Positions 62,018 to 64,000 of a stretch of DNA of 64,000 nucleotides are shown one piece after another. The notes beneath the pieces were generated by a model, which was not told the origin of the DNA, did no database searches, and saw only the letters and a list, made by a program, of their open reading frames with translations. Both the position numbers and the translations under genes were made by a program. This DNA comes from Bacteroidia bacterium (GTDB lineage: Bacteria; Bacteroidota; Bacteroidia; J057). Each line of letters starts with the position of its first letter. Position 1 is the stretch's first letter. The stretch covers positions 2,170,001-2,234,000 of the forward strand of contig JAWKNO010000001.1 of NCBI GenBank assembly GCA_041391665.1, written 5' to 3'.

Positions 62018-64000
62018 TTACCGCTTCGGTACAATGGTATCCTGGGTTGATTCCGTGGCAGAATCCTTTACGAGGCTTTCAGGTGGGACGTCTGGGTTTG
62101 GAATGGGATCCTGGGTGGTGGCAGACGGAGAACCTGATTTATCAGAGCTGGCATTGGTTACCGTCGCCGTGGTTTTTGCCTGTGTTTTTGCACAGTCAAG
62201 GTTGAGGGTGTAATCTTCGGGGGCGGTAAATTTCCCCCTTTTTACCCCGGTTTTCGAATCATTATAGACCATTTGCATATACTGGCCAAAGATGGGGAGT
62301 GCCGTGCGCCCGCCCTGGCCGTTGGCGTTTTCGAAGTGTACTTTCATATTTTCGGCACCTACCCAAACGCCTGTAACAAGTGCCGGGGTAATACCAATAT
62401 ACCAGCCATCGGCATAATTGGTCGAGGTACCCGTTTTTCCGCCTATCTCATTGTTATTGCAAATACCGTAGCTGTACAGTCTGCGGGAAGTGCCGCCGGG
62501 CTCTTCGACTGACCCACGAAGCATAAAGACCATACTGTATGCGTCGTGCTTACTGATGGCTTTTTGGGGTTTTGGCTTAAAGACTGCGATCTCTTCGTCG
62601 TCATATCCAATAATGCGATCTACCAGACGGGTCTGACACAATCGGCCTTCATTGCAAAATGCAGTATAAGCACGGGTAAGCTCAAGGAGAGACACCGAGC
62701 TTGGTCCCAGCCCGATAGAAAGCGTTTCGTCCAGGTCGCTTTCAATTCCCAGCTTGCGGGCCATTTTGATGACTTCATCCGGGCCGATTTGCTCAGTCAC
62801 CTGGGCGGCAATGGTATTGACGCTTTTTGCCATGGCCGACCGCATGGTCATTTCTTTGTTGGTGAATACCTCGTCTGAGTTTTGGGGGTCCCAGACTTCT
62901 TCTTTTCCGTCATTTTCGGTCAGAAAAGAAACCTGCTTGTCGGTAAACATACTGCACGGTTCGAGGTCATTTTGAAGAGCTGCTGCATACAAAATCGCCT
63001 TAAACGTGCTCCCTGCCTGTCTTTTGGCCTGATCCACATGGTCGTACTGAAACCAGTTCCAGTTTGTGCCCCCAACCCATGCTTTGACAGCCCCTGTGGT
63101 TGGCTCTATGCTGACCAGTCCGCAGTGCATCATCTGAGCAATATGTTTGATCGAGTCCACCGAAGATATCCAGACTTTCCGTTCATTATTCTGAAAAAAA
63201 AGGCTTCTCCGCGCAGGTTTGTTCATCTCTTTCAGTGCTTCTTCTTTGGTCTTTCCGCTGGCGACCAGCCGTTGATAAGTATCAGACTGCTCGATCAGGG
63301 ATTGTAGAAAAACCTCCGTAGGCATGGGCGGGAGTTCCGGTTTTTTTTGTCCTTTTGGAGGCGGGTTTTCTTTCAGATAATCTTTTTTCTCCTGTTCTAT
63401 CTTGCTGTCAAACCAGTATTTATAGCCACCAAACCCGGACTCAAAACTGCGCTGAATAGTGGTCATATTTTGCTTCACAGATGTTTCTGCGTAGCGTTGC
63501 ATGCGACTGTCTATGGTCGTGTAGATTTTTAGCCCGTCAGTATAGAGGTTGTAGTTATTTTCTTCGCACCATTCGGTAAGTTCCCTCACCAGTGCCGCCC
63601 GGAAGTAGGGCGCGACGGTTTTTTCTTTAGCGATTTCCCTGATTTTCAGTCGAATGGGTCTTTTTTCGGCTTTGGCTTTTTCTTCAGGCTGTAGGTAGCC
63701 ATATTTTTCCATTTGAGAGAGGACAACATTTCGCCTTTCGAGCGCCAGTTCCGGATTTCTTCGTGGATTGTAGAGGCTGGGGCCTTTCAGCATTCCGATA
63801 AGAAGGGCAGACTCCTCCACTTTCAGGTCAGCCGGTTGTTTGGAAAAATAATATTCACTGGCAATTTGGAGGCCGTGGGAATTGTTGCCAAAATCCACTG
63901 CGTTGAGGTAGAGGGTAATGATTTCTTCTTTTTCGAGGAAAAACTCAATTTTTAGCGCAGTATTCCACTCTTTCAGTTTGGCTACGATGGTATTGACGAC
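62018..64000 (-). CDS. mrcA: Penicillin-binding protein 1A (5' end outside window)
   Basis: The frame is open from 64000 to the stop at 62018, so 660 residues are visible and the N-terminus lies to the right. The first part belongs to the GT51 transglycosylase (IEFFLEKEEIITLYLN, then ALLIGMLKGPSLYNP), and the rest is the transpeptidase with GSTFK (SxxK Ser), AKSVNTIA (SxN) and GGKTGTSTNY (KTG). It polymerises and cross-links peptidoglycan. A Ser/Pro/Thr-rich tail follows. The internal GTG at 63898 is not the start. Confidence 0.93.
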   Translation of the reverse strand, partial: VVNTIVAKLKEWNTALKIEFFLEKEEIITLYLNAVDFGNNSHGLQIASEYYFSKQPADLKVEESALLIGMLKGPSLYNPRRNPELALERRNVVLSQMEKYGYLQPEEKAKAEKRPIRLKIREIAKEKTVAPYFRAALVRELTEWCEENNYNLYTDGLKIYTTIDSRMQRYAETSVKQNMTTIQRSFESGFGGYKYWFDSKIEQEKKDYLKENPPPKGQKKPELPPMPTEVFLQSLIEQSDTYQRLVASGKTKEEALKEMNKPARRSLFFQNNERKVWISSVDSIKHIAQMMHCGLVSIEPTTGAVKAWVGGTNWNWFQYDHVDQAKRQAGSTFKAILYAAALQNDLEPCSMFTDKQVSFLTENDGKEEVWDPQNSDEVFTNKEMTMRSAMAKSVNTIAAQVTEQIGPDEVIKMARKLGIESDLDETLSIGLGPSSVSLLELTRAYTAFCNEGRLCQTRLVDRIIGYDDEEIAVFKPKPQKAISKHDAYSMVFMLRGSVEEPGGTSRRLYSYGICNNNEIGGKTGTSTNYADGWYIGITPALVTGVWVGAENMKVHFENANGQGGRTALPIFGQYMQMVYNDSKTGVKRGKFTAPEDYTLNLDCAKTQAKTTATVTNASSDKSGSPSATTQDPIPNPDVPPESLVKDSATESTQDTIVPKR

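Noticed and set aside
1..64000. rRNA, tRNA, insertion sequences or prophage
   Set aside because: No tRNA-like cloverleaf, transposase motif or phage structural gene set was recognised; the S74 protein alone is not evidence of a prophage. A tRNAscan or IS search could still find something missed by eye.

Overview
The window looks like a chromosomal segment of a Bacteroidota bacterium, most likely of the Saprospirales (Lewinella/Haliscomenobacter-like) type. The reasons are C-terminal type IX secretion sorting domains with the YPNP motif, Bacteroidota-style lipoproteins, an OadGAB sodium pump whose alpha subunit has the Bacteroidota form, many Tat-exported Gfo/Idh/MocA enzymes, ThuA/dehydrogenase fusion proteins, and mid-range GC. 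The lineage is inferred from protein families only. No rRNA, tRNA, insertion sequence or CRISPR array was seen.

Layout. 1-5.7 kb: two type IX secreted proteins, a Uma2 nuclease-fold protein, a secreted carboxylesterase and an orphan LuxR-type response regulator. 5.7-7.7 kb: an AT-rich two-gene ATPase + HNH module that matches the Septu (PtuAB) anti-phage architecture. 7.9-11.3 kb: oadGAB-like biotin-dependent Na+ pump. 11.4-14.7 kb: small secreted protein, DM13 lipoprotein, outer-membrane barrel, SBF-family transporter. 14.7-19.5 kb: two Tat-exported oxidoreductases around a CAP protein and a sulfatase. 19.7-25.8 kb: a sugar locus with a NUDIX-type regulator whose catalytic box is degenerate, a GH3 enzyme, a sodium:solute symporter and a GH130 mannosyl-glucose phosphorylase. 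25.8-35.6 kb: ThuA/propeller/azurin fusion, a T9SS protein, a tail-fibre-like S74 protein, a 51-bp tandem repeat, and a sugar-oxidation operon (mannonate-dehydratase-like, azurin-like, propeller dehydrogenase-like). 35.6-39.0 kb: HxlR regulator divergent from a DJ-1/hydrolase fusion, an outer-membrane protein and an F420-reductase-like enzyme. 40-45 kb: a DevBCA/TolC-type efflux operon divergent from a MarR-type regulator. 46.1-52.4 kb: an operon of a GltD-like iron-sulfur flavoprotein, pyruvate:ferredoxin oxidoreductase and a DHOD-like protein. 52.7-64 kb: a membrane methyltransferase, an 1141-aa glycosidase-esterase fusion, an SDR, an esterase, a third ThuA fusion with cytochrome c, and the truncated PBP1A gene at the right edge.

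How it fits together. Much of the window concerns plant or algal polysaccharide use, with a mannan flavour. A secreted GH5-like/esterase fusion could cut and deacetylate the polymer, the symporter could import oligosaccharides, and GH130 and GH3 could finish them in the cytoplasm. Three differently wired ThuA/propeller/electron-carrier assemblies (fused azurin, separate azurin, fused cytochrome c) suggest extracytoplasmic sugar oxidation with interchangeable electron acceptors. PFOR and the Na+ pump point to flexible redox and energy metabolism. The items most worth following up are the Septu-like module, the azurin/propeller systems, the NUDIX-type regulator and the DJ-1/hydrolase fusion operon.
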